64,000 bases of DNA from Pseudonocardia hierapolitana (GTDB taxonomy: Bacteria; Actinomycetota; Actinomycetes; Mycobacteriales; Pseudonocardiaceae). The stretch spans positions 1,612,001-1,676,000 of the forward strand of contig NZ_VIWU01000001.1 in NCBI RefSeq assembly GCF_007994075.1, in the 5' to 3' direction. How positions within the stretch are numbered: the first letter of the stretch is position 1; every line of letters begins with the position of its first letter. The position numbers and the translations under genes are program-made. The notes under the pieces were generated by a model that saw only the letters and a list, made by a program, of their open reading frames with translations, made no database searches and was not told the DNA's origin. This document shows, one piece after another, positions 17,024 to 24,847 of this stretch.

Positions 17024-17126
17024 GACGAGCTGCGCAAGGCGGGCGTCGACGAGCGCGTGGGGGCTACCCTTCGGTTCGTCCGAGCAGCACGCCCGCAGCC
17101 GGGGGCAGCTGTCGAGCAGCAGGTGA
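17024..17126 (+). pseudogene. Second 3' remnant of the LLM-class oxidoreductase gene
   Basis: GACGAGCTGCGCAAGGCG and the following 80 bases match the last 100 bases of the gene at 10191-11096, reading DELRKAGVDERVGA and then, after a one-base insertion, FGSSEQHARSR. Only the C-terminal helix region is present. It lies directly before the class IV aminotransferase. Together with the copy at 11996 it shows repeated duplication of this short 3' segment. Confidence 0.6.
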
Positions 17127-17159
17127 GCGCCAATCATCGATCACCGTAGGCTTTCCTCC

Positions 17160-17933
17160 GTGGACGAGCTGGCATCCGTCAATGGCACCATCGGCCGCGC
17201 CGAGGAGATGACGATCCCGGTCACCGACGACGGCCTGCTGCGCGGCGACGGCGTGTTCGAGGTGGCCCGCCTCTACGGCGGCCGCCCCTTCGCGTGGGAC
17301 GAGCACCTCGCCCGGCTCGAACGGTCGGCGGCGAACGTACGGCTGGAGTTCGACCTGGACGCCGCCAAGGCCGAGGTCGACGCGCTGCTGGCGCGGGCGG
17401 GTGCGGTCGACGGGACGATCCGGCTGCTGATCACGCGCGGCGGGCGGCGGGTGGCCATCCTCAGCCCGCTCCCGGAACGCCTCCCCAGCGCGCGGCTCGC
17501 CACCGTCCGGTACGCCCCGACCCGCGTCCTCGACGCCGTCAAGTCGCTCTCCTACGCCGCGAACATGCTCGCCGGCCGCCTGGCCCGGGAAGCCGACGCC
17601 GACGAGGCGCTGCTGGTCACCCCGCACGGGCGCGTGCTCGAGGCGCCGACATCGGCGTTCTTCTACGTGCTCGACGGCAGGCTGCACACCCCACCGCTGA
17701 CAGAGCACATCCTCGACTCGATCACCCGCCGCCACGTCATCGCGCTCACCGACGCCACCGAGCGCGTCCTGCACTGCGAGCAGCTCCCGGAGCTGGAGGA
17801 GGCGTTCCTGGCCTCCACCACGCGCGAGGTGCAGCCGGTGTCCGCGATCGACGGACGGCCGCTCCCGTCCGTGCCGGGGCCGCAGACGGCGGCGGCCGCC
17901 GAGGCGTTGCGGCGCCACATCGCCGAGAGCTGA
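17160..17933 (+). CDS. Class IV aminotransferase / aminodeoxychorismate lyase-like PLP enzyme
   Basis: A protein of 257 residues starting at GTG. Fold-type IV features: VTDDGLLRGDGVFEVARLYGG (about 20-40), DEHLARLERSA, the lysine in VKSLSYAANMLAGRLARE expected to hold PLP (about 130), EALLVTPHGRVLEAPTSAFF (phosphate-binding loop) and STTREVQPVSAIDG. Length and the SY(A)ANMLA segment suit aminodeoxychorismate lyase (4-aminobenzoate for folate) or a D-amino-acid or branched-chain aminotransferase; I cannot separate these from sequence alone. It abuts the convergent gene at 17934 with no gap. Confidence 0.8.
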   Translation: MDELASVNGTIGRAEEMTIPVTDDGLLRGDGVFEVARLYGGRPFAWDEHLARLERSAANVRLEFDLDAAKAEVDALLARAGAVDGTIRLLITRGGRRVAILSPLPERLPSARLATVRYAPTRVLDAVKSLSYAANMLAGRLAREADADEALLVTPHGRVLEAPTSAFFYVLDGRLHTPPLTEHILDSITRRHVIALTDATERVLHCEQLPELEEAFLASTTREVQPVSAIDGRPLPSVPGPQTAAAAEALRRHIAES

Positions 17934-18464
17934 TCAACCGAGCGCGGTCAGCGCCGCGAGAGCGGCCATCTTGTGCTCCTTGCGCCACGGCGGCCCGGCG
18001 ACCCGGCCCAGCGCGGCCGTCCGCTCCACCCCGACCGGGTCGTGCCTGCCCTTCGGATCGAGGTAGTGCACCGGTAGCCCGGCACGGGTGGCCGCCTCGG
18101 CGACCGCCTCCCGCGAGAGCTGGCCCTCGGCGAGGTGCAGGAGCGGGTGCGAGCGCAGGACGGCGTCCAGCGCGGGCACCGGCCGGACGACGGCGGCGAT
18201 CCCGACGGCGACGGTCGGGTGCTGCCGCATCAGCTCCGCGAAGCAGGCTTCGACCGACGACAGCGCCTCCTCCGCCCACCGGTGCACGAGCCGCTCCGCC
18301 TCCGGCAGCGGCAGGCCGGCGGCGGCGTGGTACGCCTGCGCGGGCAGGTCGTGGCCCACGAGGTCGACGTGCGTGCGGGCGAGCAGCCGGACGTCGGGCG
18401 GCCCGGTCAGCGCCACCACGAGGGCCGAGCTGCTGCGGGGCGCCACCCCGAGTGCTCCGCTCAC
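17934..18464 (-). CDS. Hypothetical protein, paralogue of the 8.8-kb gene
   Basis: A protein of 176 residues, soluble. The N-terminus reads LGVAPRSSSALVVALTGPPD, then RTHVDLV, a helical middle (ERLVHRWAEEALSSVEACFA), the strand TVAVGIAAVVRP, AATRAGLPVHYLDPKGRHDP, and the C-terminal block GPPWRKEHKMAALAALTALG. The final block and strand order are shared with the protein at 8778-9323. The layout (Gly-rich strand, second strand, helix, VG strand) recalls RNase H-like folds, but this is inference. Convergent with the aminotransferase. Confidence 0.6.
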   Translation of the reverse strand: MSGALGVAPRSSSALVVALTGPPDVRLLARTHVDLVGHDLPAQAYHAAAGLPLPEAERLVHRWAEEALSSVEACFAELMRQHPTVAVGIAAVVRPVPALDAVLRSHPLLHLAEGQLSREAVAEAATRAGLPVHYLDPKGRHDPVGVERTAALGRVAGPPWRKEHKMAALAALTALG

Positions 18465-18534
18465 ACGAAGAGGCTACGAGCGTTGTCCGATCTGTTCACG
18501 ACCCGGCTGGCGCCGCGCTGACAGGCTGCCGTCC

Positions 18535-19428
18535 ATGGGAATCGATCTGGCCGCTGCAGCCTCTTTCATGGCCCGGCATGCCCGGGTGCTGGACCGGCGG
18601 CGCTTCGCCTACCTGCTCGGCGCAGCCGATGCCGACGCGGTGCTCGCGGCCGTGGACGGCTACCGCAACGCCGACGGCGGGTACGGCTGGGGGCTCGAGC
18701 CGGACCTGCGTGCGCCCGAGAGCCAACCGGGTGGCGCATTGCATGCCCTCGAGGCCTTCGCGGACGTCGCCCCGGTCACCACGCCACGCGCGGTGCAGGT
18801 GTGCGACTGGCTGGCGTCGGTCACGCTGGCGGACGGCGGGCTGCCGTTCGCCCTTCCCATCGCCGACCCCGCGGGCTGCGCACCGTTCTGGGTCGGCGCA
18901 GACCCGACGGTCGCCACGCTGCAGAGCACCGCGTTCGCGCTCGCGGCCGCGCTGCGCGTCGGCGAGCACGATCCCGCGGTGGCGGAACACCCGTGGCTGG
19001 AGCGGGCCACCGGCTACTGCATCGACGCCATCCGCCGCATCGACGATTCGGTCCACGCCATCGAGCTGTGCTTCGCCGTCCAGGTCCTCGACGCCGCGCA
19101 CGATCGCCGTCCCGAAGCACCCGCGCTGCTCGAACGACTCGGCGCGTTCATCCCCGACGACGGCATCGTTCCCGTCGCGGGCGGCGCGGAGGGCGAAGCG
19201 CTGCGTCCCCTGGACTTCGCCCCCACCCCGGGACCGGCTCGGGGCCTGTTCTCCGCCGAGACGATCGCCGCCGAGCTGGAGACGCTGGCCGACGCCCAGC
19301 ACGACGACGGGGGCTGGAGCGTGGACTTCGACAGCTACTCACCCGCCGCCGCGCTGGAATGGCGGGGCTACAAGACCGTGAGCGCGGTGTCCACCCTGCT
19401 CCGCAACGGCGTCGTCGCCGCGAGCTGA
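18535..19428 (+). CDS. Prenyltransferase/squalene-oxidase-repeat (alpha-alpha toroid) family protein
   Basis: About 297 residues from ATG. Repeats typical of the terpenoid-cyclase/prenyltransferase toroid fold are visible: YRNADGGYGWGLEPDLRAP (about 41-60), LADGGLPFALPIADPAG (about 100-115) and LADAQHDDGGWSVDFDSYSP near the C-terminus. Each has the QW-like DGG(W/Y/L) core. The catalytic DXDD of class II cyclases is not present, and no signal peptide is seen. Likely role: a binding or unknown enzyme of this fold rather than a true cyclase. No biosynthetic partner genes are beside it. Confidence 0.7.
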   Translation: MGIDLAAAASFMARHARVLDRRRFAYLLGAADADAVLAAVDGYRNADGGYGWGLEPDLRAPESQPGGALHALEAFADVAPVTTPRAVQVCDWLASVTLADGGLPFALPIADPAGCAPFWVGADPTVATLQSTAFALAAALRVGEHDPAVAEHPWLERATGYCIDAIRRIDDSVHAIELCFAVQVLDAAHDRRPEAPALLERLGAFIPDDGIVPVAGGAEGEALRPLDFAPTPGPARGLFSAETIAAELETLADAQHDDGGWSVDFDSYSPAAALEWRGYKTVSAVSTLLRNGVVAAS

Positions 19429-19604
19429 CATGCCGCTACCCCCGGCGGCGTAGGCCGCACCGGGACCGTGGGCGCGGCGACGTAGCCGAGGAGCCGACGG
19501 CGGAGGGACGCTCTCGGCGCCGCCTCGGAGCAGCCTTTCTCGTGTCCGACCGATGGATTTCCGGCCGGAGGTCGGTCATCAGCGACGAACCCGAGGAGAT
19601 GGCG

Positions 19605-20879
19605 ATGAGCATCGAGACCCACCGGACTGCGCAGGCCCTCGACCTCGGCCGGGTCGCCCACGAGCTGGAGATCCGGCTGACCGGAGCGCTGCACCTGCCC
19701 GGCGACGCCGGGTACGAGCGCCAACGCGAGGGCTTCCGCGGAGCACCGGCCGTCGTCGTCGACGCCGAGACCGTGGCCGACGTCCGCGCCACCGTCCTCG
19801 CCGCCCGCCGGAGCGGCCTCCCCCTCACCGTGCTGTCCACGGGCCACGGCACCGTCGCCGCACCGGACGGCGGGTTCCTGCTGCGCACCTCGCGGGTGGC
19901 GCAGGTGCTCGTCGACCCCGACCGCCGCGTCGCCCGCCTCGGGCCCGGCGTCCGCTGGAGCGACGTGATCGCCGCAGCGGAGCCGTTCGGGCTCGCCCCG
20001 CTCTCCGGGGACACGCCATCGGTCGGCGTCGTCGGCTACACCCTCGGCGGCGGCCTCTCGTGGCTGTCCCGCAAGTACGGTTTCGCCGCCGACAGCCTGC
20101 TCAAGGCCGAGCTCGTCACCGCGGACGGCCGCGTGGTCGTCGCGGACCGGCGCCACCACACCGACCTGTTCTGGGCGATCCGCGGCGGGAGCGGCAACTT
20201 CGGGGTCGTCACCTCGCTCGAGCTGCGGCTGTACCCCGTCCCGAGCGTCTACGGCGGCTGGGCCGAGTTCCCGGTCGACGGTGCCGAACGCGCGCTGCGC
20301 CACCTCGCCGAGCACGGCGACGAGCTGCCCGACGAGCTGTCGGTCTCGCTGATGATCGGCAAGGAATCACTGGTGATCCGCGCGGTGCACGCAGGCCGGG
20401 ACGGTCGCGCCGCGCTGCAGCCGCTGCTCGACGCCGCCGGCACCCCGGTCGTGGACCGGTTCCGCGAGATGCGCTACTCCGAGGTGTCGACGATCGGAGG
20501 CACGCCCCCGATCACGTTCGCGATGTACGACGAGCTGTCGGAGGAGACGATCGCGGCGATCGTCGACCAGGTCGTGAACGGCGATGTCCCGGCCGTGGAG
20601 GTCAAGCACTGGGGCGGCGCGATCGCCCGCCCGGCCCACGACGACCCCGGCCCGGTCAGCCACCGCGACGCCCGGTTCGTCATGAAGATCGCCGCGCCGG
20701 CCGCCGACGCGATCACCGCCTCGGCCACCGGCGGCTCCTTCCTCAACTTCCTGCACGACACGACGCGGACGCACACCGCCTTCACTCCGGAGAACCACCG
20801 CCGGCTGCGGGAGGTGAAGACGGCCTACGACCCCGGGAACCTCTTCCACCGCAACCACAACATCCCGCCGCTCGGATAG
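19605..20879 (+). CDS. FAD-binding oxidoreductase with BBE domain (berberine-bridge-type)
   Basis: About 424 residues. I start at ATG 19605, six bases after GAGGAG; an ATG at 19599 overlaps this site. The FAD-binding half has LPLTVLSTGHGTVAAPDGG (about 70), where the histidine is the likely covalent FAD link. It continues with VGYTLGGGLSWLSRKYGFAA and DLFWAIRGGSGNFGVVTSLE. The C-terminal BBE motif is YDPGNLFHRNHNIPP. The cysteine used by bicovalent members is not obvious, so a mono-covalent flavin is likely. These enzymes oxidise alcohols, sugars or aromatic compounds with oxygen; the substrate is unknown. Confidence 0.85.
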   Translation: MSIETHRTAQALDLGRVAHELEIRLTGALHLPGDAGYERQREGFRGAPAVVVDAETVADVRATVLAARRSGLPLTVLSTGHGTVAAPDGGFLLRTSRVAQVLVDPDRRVARLGPGVRWSDVIAAAEPFGLAPLSGDTPSVGVVGYTLGGGLSWLSRKYGFAADSLLKAELVTADGRVVVADRRHHTDLFWAIRGGSGNFGVVTSLELRLYPVPSVYGGWAEFPVDGAERALRHLAEHGDELPDELSVSLMIGKESLVIRAVHAGRDGRAALQPLLDAAGTPVVDRFREMRYSEVSTIGGTPPITFAMYDELSEETIAAIVDQVVNGDVPAVEVKHWGGAIARPAHDDPGPVSHRDARFVMKIAAPAADAITASATGGSFLNFLHDTTRTHTAFTPENHRRLREVKTAYDPGNLFHRNHNIPPLG

Positions 20880-20902
20880 CGGCCACGGTCACGCTCGACA
20901 AG

Positions 20903-20921
20903 CAAGCTGAGCCTTACTTAA
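20903..20921. promoter_or_regulatory. Possible DtxR/IdeR-type iron box
   Basis: CAAGCTGAGCCTTACTTAA matches the 19-base consensus TTAGGTTAGGCTAACCTAA at about 12 positions, best in the right half. It ends nine bases before the ATG of a siderophore-binding lipoprotein, so iron-loaded repressor here would block transcription or initiation. The match is partial. Confidence 0.45.
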
Positions 20922-20930
20922 TCTCCCGCC

Positions 20931-21920
20931 ATGCCCTCGACCGTGCTCGCTGCCACCCGCCGGGACTTCCTCGCGATCCTGGCCGCCGCAGCCCTGCTCC
21001 CCGCATGCTCGACCGATTCCGGGAGCGGGCCTGCACCGGCCACCCGCACCGTCCAGCACCCGCTCGGCACGACCGAGGTACCGGTGGCGCCGACGCGCGT
21101 GGTCGCGCTCGACCGCCGCGCCGCACTCCCCCACCTGCTCGCGCTCGGCGTCACACCGATCGCCGCCCTCACCTACGAGAGCATCATCGGCACCCCGTTC
21201 CCGCCGGTCATCGCCGAGCAGGCGCGGGACGTCGCGGTCCTGCCGGTCGCGGGCAGCGCCGACGACCCGAACCTCGAGGCCGTGGCCGCCCTGCAGCCGG
21301 ACCTCGTGATCGGCTGGACGGGCGGCATCGAGGAGAAGTACGCGGCGCTGTCGGCGATCGCGCCCACCGTGGCCGTCGACGTGGACTTCACCGATGCCTC
21401 GGTCAGCCTCCGCGCGATCGCGGCGGCCCTGGGCCGTGAGGCGGAGGCCGACGCCGTGATCTCCGCGTTCGACGAGCGCCGCGCGGCGCGACTGCGGGAG
21501 ATCGGCGAGATCGGGAACGTGTCGGTGGTGCTGGGCATCGGCAACCAACAGTTCCGCGTGTACCAGCCGACCGGGTCGTCGGTGGCCCGCTGGCTGGCCG
21601 AGGCGGGTGGGCGGATCGTCCCGGACCTCGCGTCCGCCATCGGGGAACCGTACGGGGACGAGCTCGTCCTGATCAGCCCGGAGAACCTCGGCCAGGTCAC
21701 CGGGGACACGATCGTCGTCATGCACAACACCGGCGCCGCGGGCGAGGCCGCACTCGCCGAGCTGGAGGGCTCCCCGCTCTGGCCGACCCTGCCGGCCGTG
21801 CGGGCGGGGCGCGTCGTCAAGGTGAACTCGCAGGAGTCGGTGGGCTCGTACGGGTTCCAGGGCTACGACTCCGTGCTCGACACCCTCGTCGACCAGTGGA
21901 CGGCGCTCGGGGCGCGGTAG
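20931..21920 (+). CDS. Iron-siderophore ABC transporter substrate-binding lipoprotein
   Basis: A protein of 329 residues. The N-terminus has RRDFLAILAAAALLPACS: twin-arginine-like basic residues, a hydrophobic stretch and a lipobox ending at the cysteine (about residue 27). The mature part is of the FecB/FhuD type: TRVVALDRRAALPHLLALGV, PNLEAVAALQPDLVIGW, and WPTLPAVRAGRVVKV near the end. It would bind a ferric siderophore outside the cell. No permease or ATPase gene is adjacent, so it must share a transporter encoded elsewhere. An iron-box-like sequence precedes it. Confidence 0.85.
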   Translation: MPSTVLAATRRDFLAILAAAALLPACSTDSGSGPAPATRTVQHPLGTTEVPVAPTRVVALDRRAALPHLLALGVTPIAALTYESIIGTPFPPVIAEQARDVAVLPVAGSADDPNLEAVAALQPDLVIGWTGGIEEKYAALSAIAPTVAVDVDFTDASVSLRAIAAALGREAEADAVISAFDERRAARLREIGEIGNVSVVLGIGNQQFRVYQPTGSSVARWLAEAGGRIVPDLASAIGEPYGDELVLISPENLGQVTGDTIVVMHNTGAAGEAALAELEGSPLWPTLPAVRAGRVVKVNSQESVGSYGFQGYDSVLDTLVDQWTALGAR

Positions 21921-21937
21921 GTCGCGCTGCCGCGTGG

Positions 21938-22147
21938 TCAGCCGTCCTCGAGCCGGAACCCGATCTTCATCCCGACCTGGAAGTAGCTCAACCGGTTGTC
22001 CTGCACCGCCCCGCGGATCTCGGTGACCTCGAACCAGTCGACGTTGCGCAGCGTCTGCGTGGCCCGGTCGATTCCGTGGCGGATCGCCTCGTCGAGGCTG
22101 TTGGAGCTGCTGCCGACGATCTCGGTGACGCGATAGACGTGGTCCAT
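21938..22147 (-). CDS. Dodecin-family flavin-storage protein
   Basis: A protein of 69 residues with the full dodecin pattern: VYRVTEIVGSSSNSLDEAIR, ATQTLRNVDWFEVTEIRGA and LSYFQVGMKIGFRLED. The tryptophan in DWFEV is the residue that stacks with flavin in archaeal and bacterial dodecins. It assembles as a 12-subunit hollow sphere that binds FMN, FAD or CoA. Stands alone, convergent with the siderophore-binding gene. Confidence 0.92.
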   Translation of the reverse strand: MDHVYRVTEIVGSSSNSLDEAIRHGIDRATQTLRNVDWFEVTEIRGAVQDNRLSYFQVGMKIGFRLEDG

Positions 22148-22156
22148 CGCAGTAGC

Positions 22157-22187
22157 GAACCACGAGAACGGAGCCCGCGGGTGGTTC
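22157..22187. repeat. Inverted repeat between dodecin and DUF5134 genes
   Basis: GAACCAC (22157-22163) and GTGGTTC (22181-22187) are perfect complements around a 17-base centre. The repeat touches the stop of the gene at 22187 and lies just upstream of the dodecin start. It could be a weak terminator for the former or an operator for the latter; there is no T-run. Confidence 0.35.
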
Positions 22188-22735
22188 TAGAGCATGGTCA
22201 GGAGCATCCCGGCCATGCCCCCGCTCATCAGGACGCGGCCGGCCGCATCGAGCCGCGAGACCGCCCCGGCCGGGTCCGGTGAGCTGCGGTGCTCCTCGAC
22301 GACGGAGGCGAGCGCGGCGTTTCCGAGCAGCACCAGGAAGGCGAGGGTGACCACCTGCATCCACACCGGGACCGCAGCGAGGTCGTGCGAATGGGATGCG
22401 TGGTCGGCGCCCATCAGCCAGGGCACCGCCCCGAGCATCCACACCATCGCCACCAGGTCGAGCAGGTGGTTGGCGCTGGCGCCCCGCCCGTGTCCGACCG
22501 GACGCAGGACACGCAGGACGAACACGGCGGCGAGCAGCCCGAACACCGCGAGCTGCACGATGCCGACGGAGGTGCCGGGCCCCGGCCACCCCCACGCCAT
22601 CCCGATCATCGCGATGCTCGTCAGCAGGTGCGAGAACGCGGCGATCCGGCCCCCGCCTGCGACCGGCCGGAACAGCCGGACCATCGACGACAGCCCGGCC
22701 ACGGCGAAAGCAGCCGTGAACACGAGCGCCATCAT
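22187..22735 (-). CDS. DUF5134-type integral membrane protein
   Basis: A protein of 182 residues with about five membrane helices (MMALVFTAAFAVAGLSSMVR, FSHLLTSIAMIGMAWGW, VGIVQLAVFGLLAAVFVLRV, LLDLVAMVWMLGAVPWLMG, VVTLAFLVLLGNAALA). Histidines lie in the loops (HASHSHD), which might hold copper, though this is only a thought. Its ATG overlaps the stop of the upstream DUF899 gene as ATGA, so the two are translationally coupled. Function unknown. Confidence 0.7.
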   Translation of the reverse strand: MMALVFTAAFAVAGLSSMVRLFRPVAGGGRIAAFSHLLTSIAMIGMAWGWPGPGTSVGIVQLAVFGLLAAVFVLRVLRPVGHGRGASANHLLDLVAMVWMLGAVPWLMGADHASHSHDLAAVPVWMQVVTLAFLVLLGNAALASVVEEHRSSPDPAGAVSRLDAAGRVLMSGGMAGMLLTML

Positions 22736-23466
22736 CAGCCGCTGCGCCCCGCGTCACCGACCTCGGCGAGCTTGGCCAGCCACGCCCGCGACCCGTCGGC
22801 GTCGCCGTACTCGTCGTGCCAGTTCCACCATTCGTACGGCTTGGTCTGCGGGTAGCCCTCCGGCGAGTCCTCCCACTCCTCCTGCCGCCCGAGCGCGGTC
22901 ATGTCGAGGTAGCTCCAGGTACTCCCCAGCGCCTCGTCGCCGCGGGCGTTGATGAAGTACGTGCGGAAGACGCGGTCGCCGTCGCGGATGAACGCGTTCG
23001 TGCCGTGCCACTCGGCCACGCCGAAGTCGGCGTCGAACCCGTCGGTCATCGTGTACCAGGGCATCGACCACCCCATCCGCGCCTTCAGCCGCTCGATGTC
23101 CGGCTGCGACGCACGCGAGACGAAGGCGAGCGAGGTGTCGCGGGCGTGCAGGTGCGCGAGGTGGCCGACCTGGTCGGCGGTGACGAGGGAACAGCCCCTG
23201 CACGCGTGGTCGGGCCAGCCGAACACGCCCGGCTCGAAGAACGCGCGGTACACGACCAGCTGACGACGGCCCTCGAACAGGTCGAGCAGGCTCACCTCGC
23301 CCTCGGGCCCGACGAACCGGTACTCCTTCTCCACCGCAACCCACGGCATCCGCCTCCGCTCGGCGGCCATCGCGTCCCGGGCGCGGGTCAGCTCCTTCTC
23401 CTTCACGAGCAGCCGCTGGCGCGCGGCCTCCCACTCCTCTGGCGAGACGATCGGGGGAGTCTTCAT
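22735..23466 (-). CDS. DUF899 family (thioredoxin-fold) protein
   Basis: About 243 residues from the ATG at 23466. Typical DUF899 landmarks: SPEEWEAARQRLLVKEKELT, RRRMPWVAVEKEYRF, LFEGRRQLVVYRAFFEPG, a CRGCS pair where a thioredoxin CxxC would sit, SRASQPDIERLKARMGW, and TYFINARGDEALGSTWSYLD at the end. Probably a redox protein of thioredoxin-like fold; the partner is unknown. Repeats upstream of its start suggest regulation by an ArsR- or TetR-type factor encoded elsewhere. Confidence 0.82.
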   Translation of the reverse strand: MKTPPIVSPEEWEAARQRLLVKEKELTRARDAMAAERRRMPWVAVEKEYRFVGPEGEVSLLDLFEGRRQLVVYRAFFEPGVFGWPDHACRGCSLVTADQVGHLAHLHARDTSLAFVSRASQPDIERLKARMGWSMPWYTMTDGFDADFGVAEWHGTNAFIRDGDRVFRTYFINARGDEALGSTWSYLDMTALGRQEEWEDSPEGYPQTKPYEWWNWHDEYGDADGSRAWLAKLAEVGDAGRSG

Positions 23467-23488
23467 CGCGGCGTCCGCCTTCCAGGCG

Positions 23489-23527
23489 TATAGCAACCAA
23501 CTGCTTGCTATTCAAGCTATAGCAACC
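23489..23527. promoter_or_regulatory. Direct repeats and palindrome upstream of the DUF899 gene
   Basis: TATAGCAACC occurs at 23489-23498 and again at 23518-23527, 29 bases apart. The first copy is part of a TAGCAA/TTGCTA palindrome (23491-23496 and 23505-23510). It lies 23-60 bases before the DUF899 start and is unusually AT-rich here, so it is a likely promoter-operator region. Confidence 0.5.
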
Positions 23528-23551
23528 GCTGGATTGCGTCAAGCGCGCGAG

Positions 23552-23884
23552 CTACTTCGGAGGCAACGTGCGCGCGTGGGCGGCGCCGCGCCCGACCCAC
23601 GTGGCGAGCTGATCCTCGGTGCGCACGTCCTCGGGCTCGACGCGGAGGAAGCCCGTCATGGTGCGTCCGCCCATCACCATCGGGAACGCGGCCGTGGACG
23701 CCAGGAGCCGTTCGCGCTCGGCGGGATCGATGCGCACCAGGATGCCGCCCTCGCGGCTGGCGCAGACCGCCATGTTGCCGCTCAGGAGGAACGCCAGGCC
23801 GCCGAACATCTTCTGTTCGGACAGGTCCGACTCGCCGGCCAGAAGGTCGCGGATCCGCTCCGCCAGGTCCTCGTCGTACGCCAC
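23552..23884 (-). CDS. TfoX N-terminal-domain protein
   Basis: A protein of 110 residues from GTG. It has the TfoX_N pattern: YDEDLAERIRDLLAG, SEQKMFGGLAFLLSGNMAVC and ILVRIDPAERERLL, with MGGRTMTGFLRVEPEDV later. This is the small alpha/beta domain found alone in many actinobacteria, where competence control is not implied. It is the last gene of a four-gene minus-strand series starting at 27780, ten bases after the glycohydrolase. Its role there is unknown. Confidence 0.82.
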   Translation of the reverse strand: MAYDEDLAERIRDLLAGESDLSEQKMFGGLAFLLSGNMAVCASREGGILVRIDPAERERLLASTAAFPMVMGGRTMTGFLRVEPEDVRTEDQLATWVGRGAAHARTLPPK

Positions 23885-23894
23885 CGGGCGGACG

Positions 23895-24845
23895 CTACGC
23901 GCGGCCCCCGACACCGGCGATCGCCTCGGCCATGGCCGTGAGGTCGTCGGCCCGCAGCCCCGGCCACCCGTGCACGGCGGCCCGCCACTCGTCCGGCACC
24001 GCGCTCGCGCCGTGGGCCGCCCCGAGCAGCCCGCCCGCGATCGCCGCGACGGTGTCGGTGTCCCCGCCCCCGCGCACGGCCGCCTGCAGCCCGTCCACCA
24101 GACCGCTCGTGTGCACGATCGCCGACCACGCGGCCTGGAGCGCCGCGACCACCCAGCCGTTCGACGACGCGAACCGCTCCGGCGGGGCCTGCTCGGCCTC
24201 GTCGAGCACGCCCGGCCACTGCGGCCCGACGAGGTCGAGCCCGGCCCGCACGTCGAGCTCGCCGGTCCGGACGGCGTGGTCGATGGCAAGGCACCACAGG
24301 ACACAGGCGTCGCCTGCCTGCGGGTCGTGGTGGGTCAGTGCGCTCACCACGCGCGCGGCCGCCGCGATCGCGGCCCGGTCACCGAGGTGCGCGAGCGCGA
24401 CGGGTGCGGTGCGCATCAAGGAGCCGTTGCCGGCGCTGCGGCCGGTCGAGGCGTGGACCTCGGCTGCGCGCATCAGCATCCGGCCTGCGGCCCCGTCCTC
24501 CGGCGTGCCTCCCATGGGCCCGAGCACGGAACGGGTCTGGACGCCGATGTCCGCCGGGCCGTCGGCGTGCCAGCGCAGGAAGCCCGCGGCGATCGCATCG
24601 AGTGCGGCCTTCTCACGCAGGTCGGCGTGCCTGGCGGCCACCTGCGCGATCACGCTCGTCATCTCGGTGTCGTCGCTCCACTGCCCCGGCGCGTAGTCGC
24701 CGAGCCCGCCGCCGAGCATGCGGGCCTGCTCGCCCGGCCCGGGAAGGGGCCTGCTGCCGTACTCGTAGGGAACGCCCAGCGCGTCGCCCACCGCGACGCC
24801 GAGCAGCGTGCCGACGACCCGATCGATGTCGAATCCCGCTCCCAC
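23895..24845 (-). CDS. ADP-ribosylglycohydrolase (DraG/ARH) family protein
   Basis: A protein of 316 residues. Motifs for the dinuclear metal site are present: VGDALGVPYEYG at about 16-27, GQWSDDTEMT at about 55-64, GNGSLMRTAPVAL in the middle, and GGDTDTVAAIAGGLLGAAHG at about 255-274. Known of the family: removal of ADP-ribose from arginine or other residues, from DNA or RNA ends, or from small molecules. It begins two bases after the methylase stop and so probably belongs to the same transcript. That could make it a reverser or antitoxin in the operon, though a housekeeping role is also possible. Confidence 0.85.
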   Translation of the reverse strand: MGAGFDIDRVVGTLLGVAVGDALGVPYEYGSRPLPGPGEQARMLGGGLGDYAPGQWSDDTEMTSVIAQVAARHADLREKAALDAIAAGFLRWHADGPADIGVQTRSVLGPMGGTPEDGAAGRMLMRAAEVHASTGRSAGNGSLMRTAPVALAHLGDRAAIAAAARVVSALTHHDPQAGDACVLWCLAIDHAVRTGELDVRAGLDLVGPQWPGVLDEAEQAPPERFASSNGWVVAALQAAWSAIVHTSGLVDGLQAAVRGGGDTDTVAAIAGGLLGAAHGASAVPDEWRAAVHGWPGLRADDLTAMAEAIAGVGGRA

Positions 24846-24847
24846 CG

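Noticed and set aside
18535..19428. Terpene cyclase and a natural-product cluster
   Set aside because: The toroid repeats are present but the catalytic DXDD motif and any prenyl-synthesis neighbours are not.
23552..23884. Natural competence regulator TfoX/Sxy
   Set aside because: Only the N-terminal domain is present and there are no competence genes nearby; single-domain forms are common in actinobacteria.
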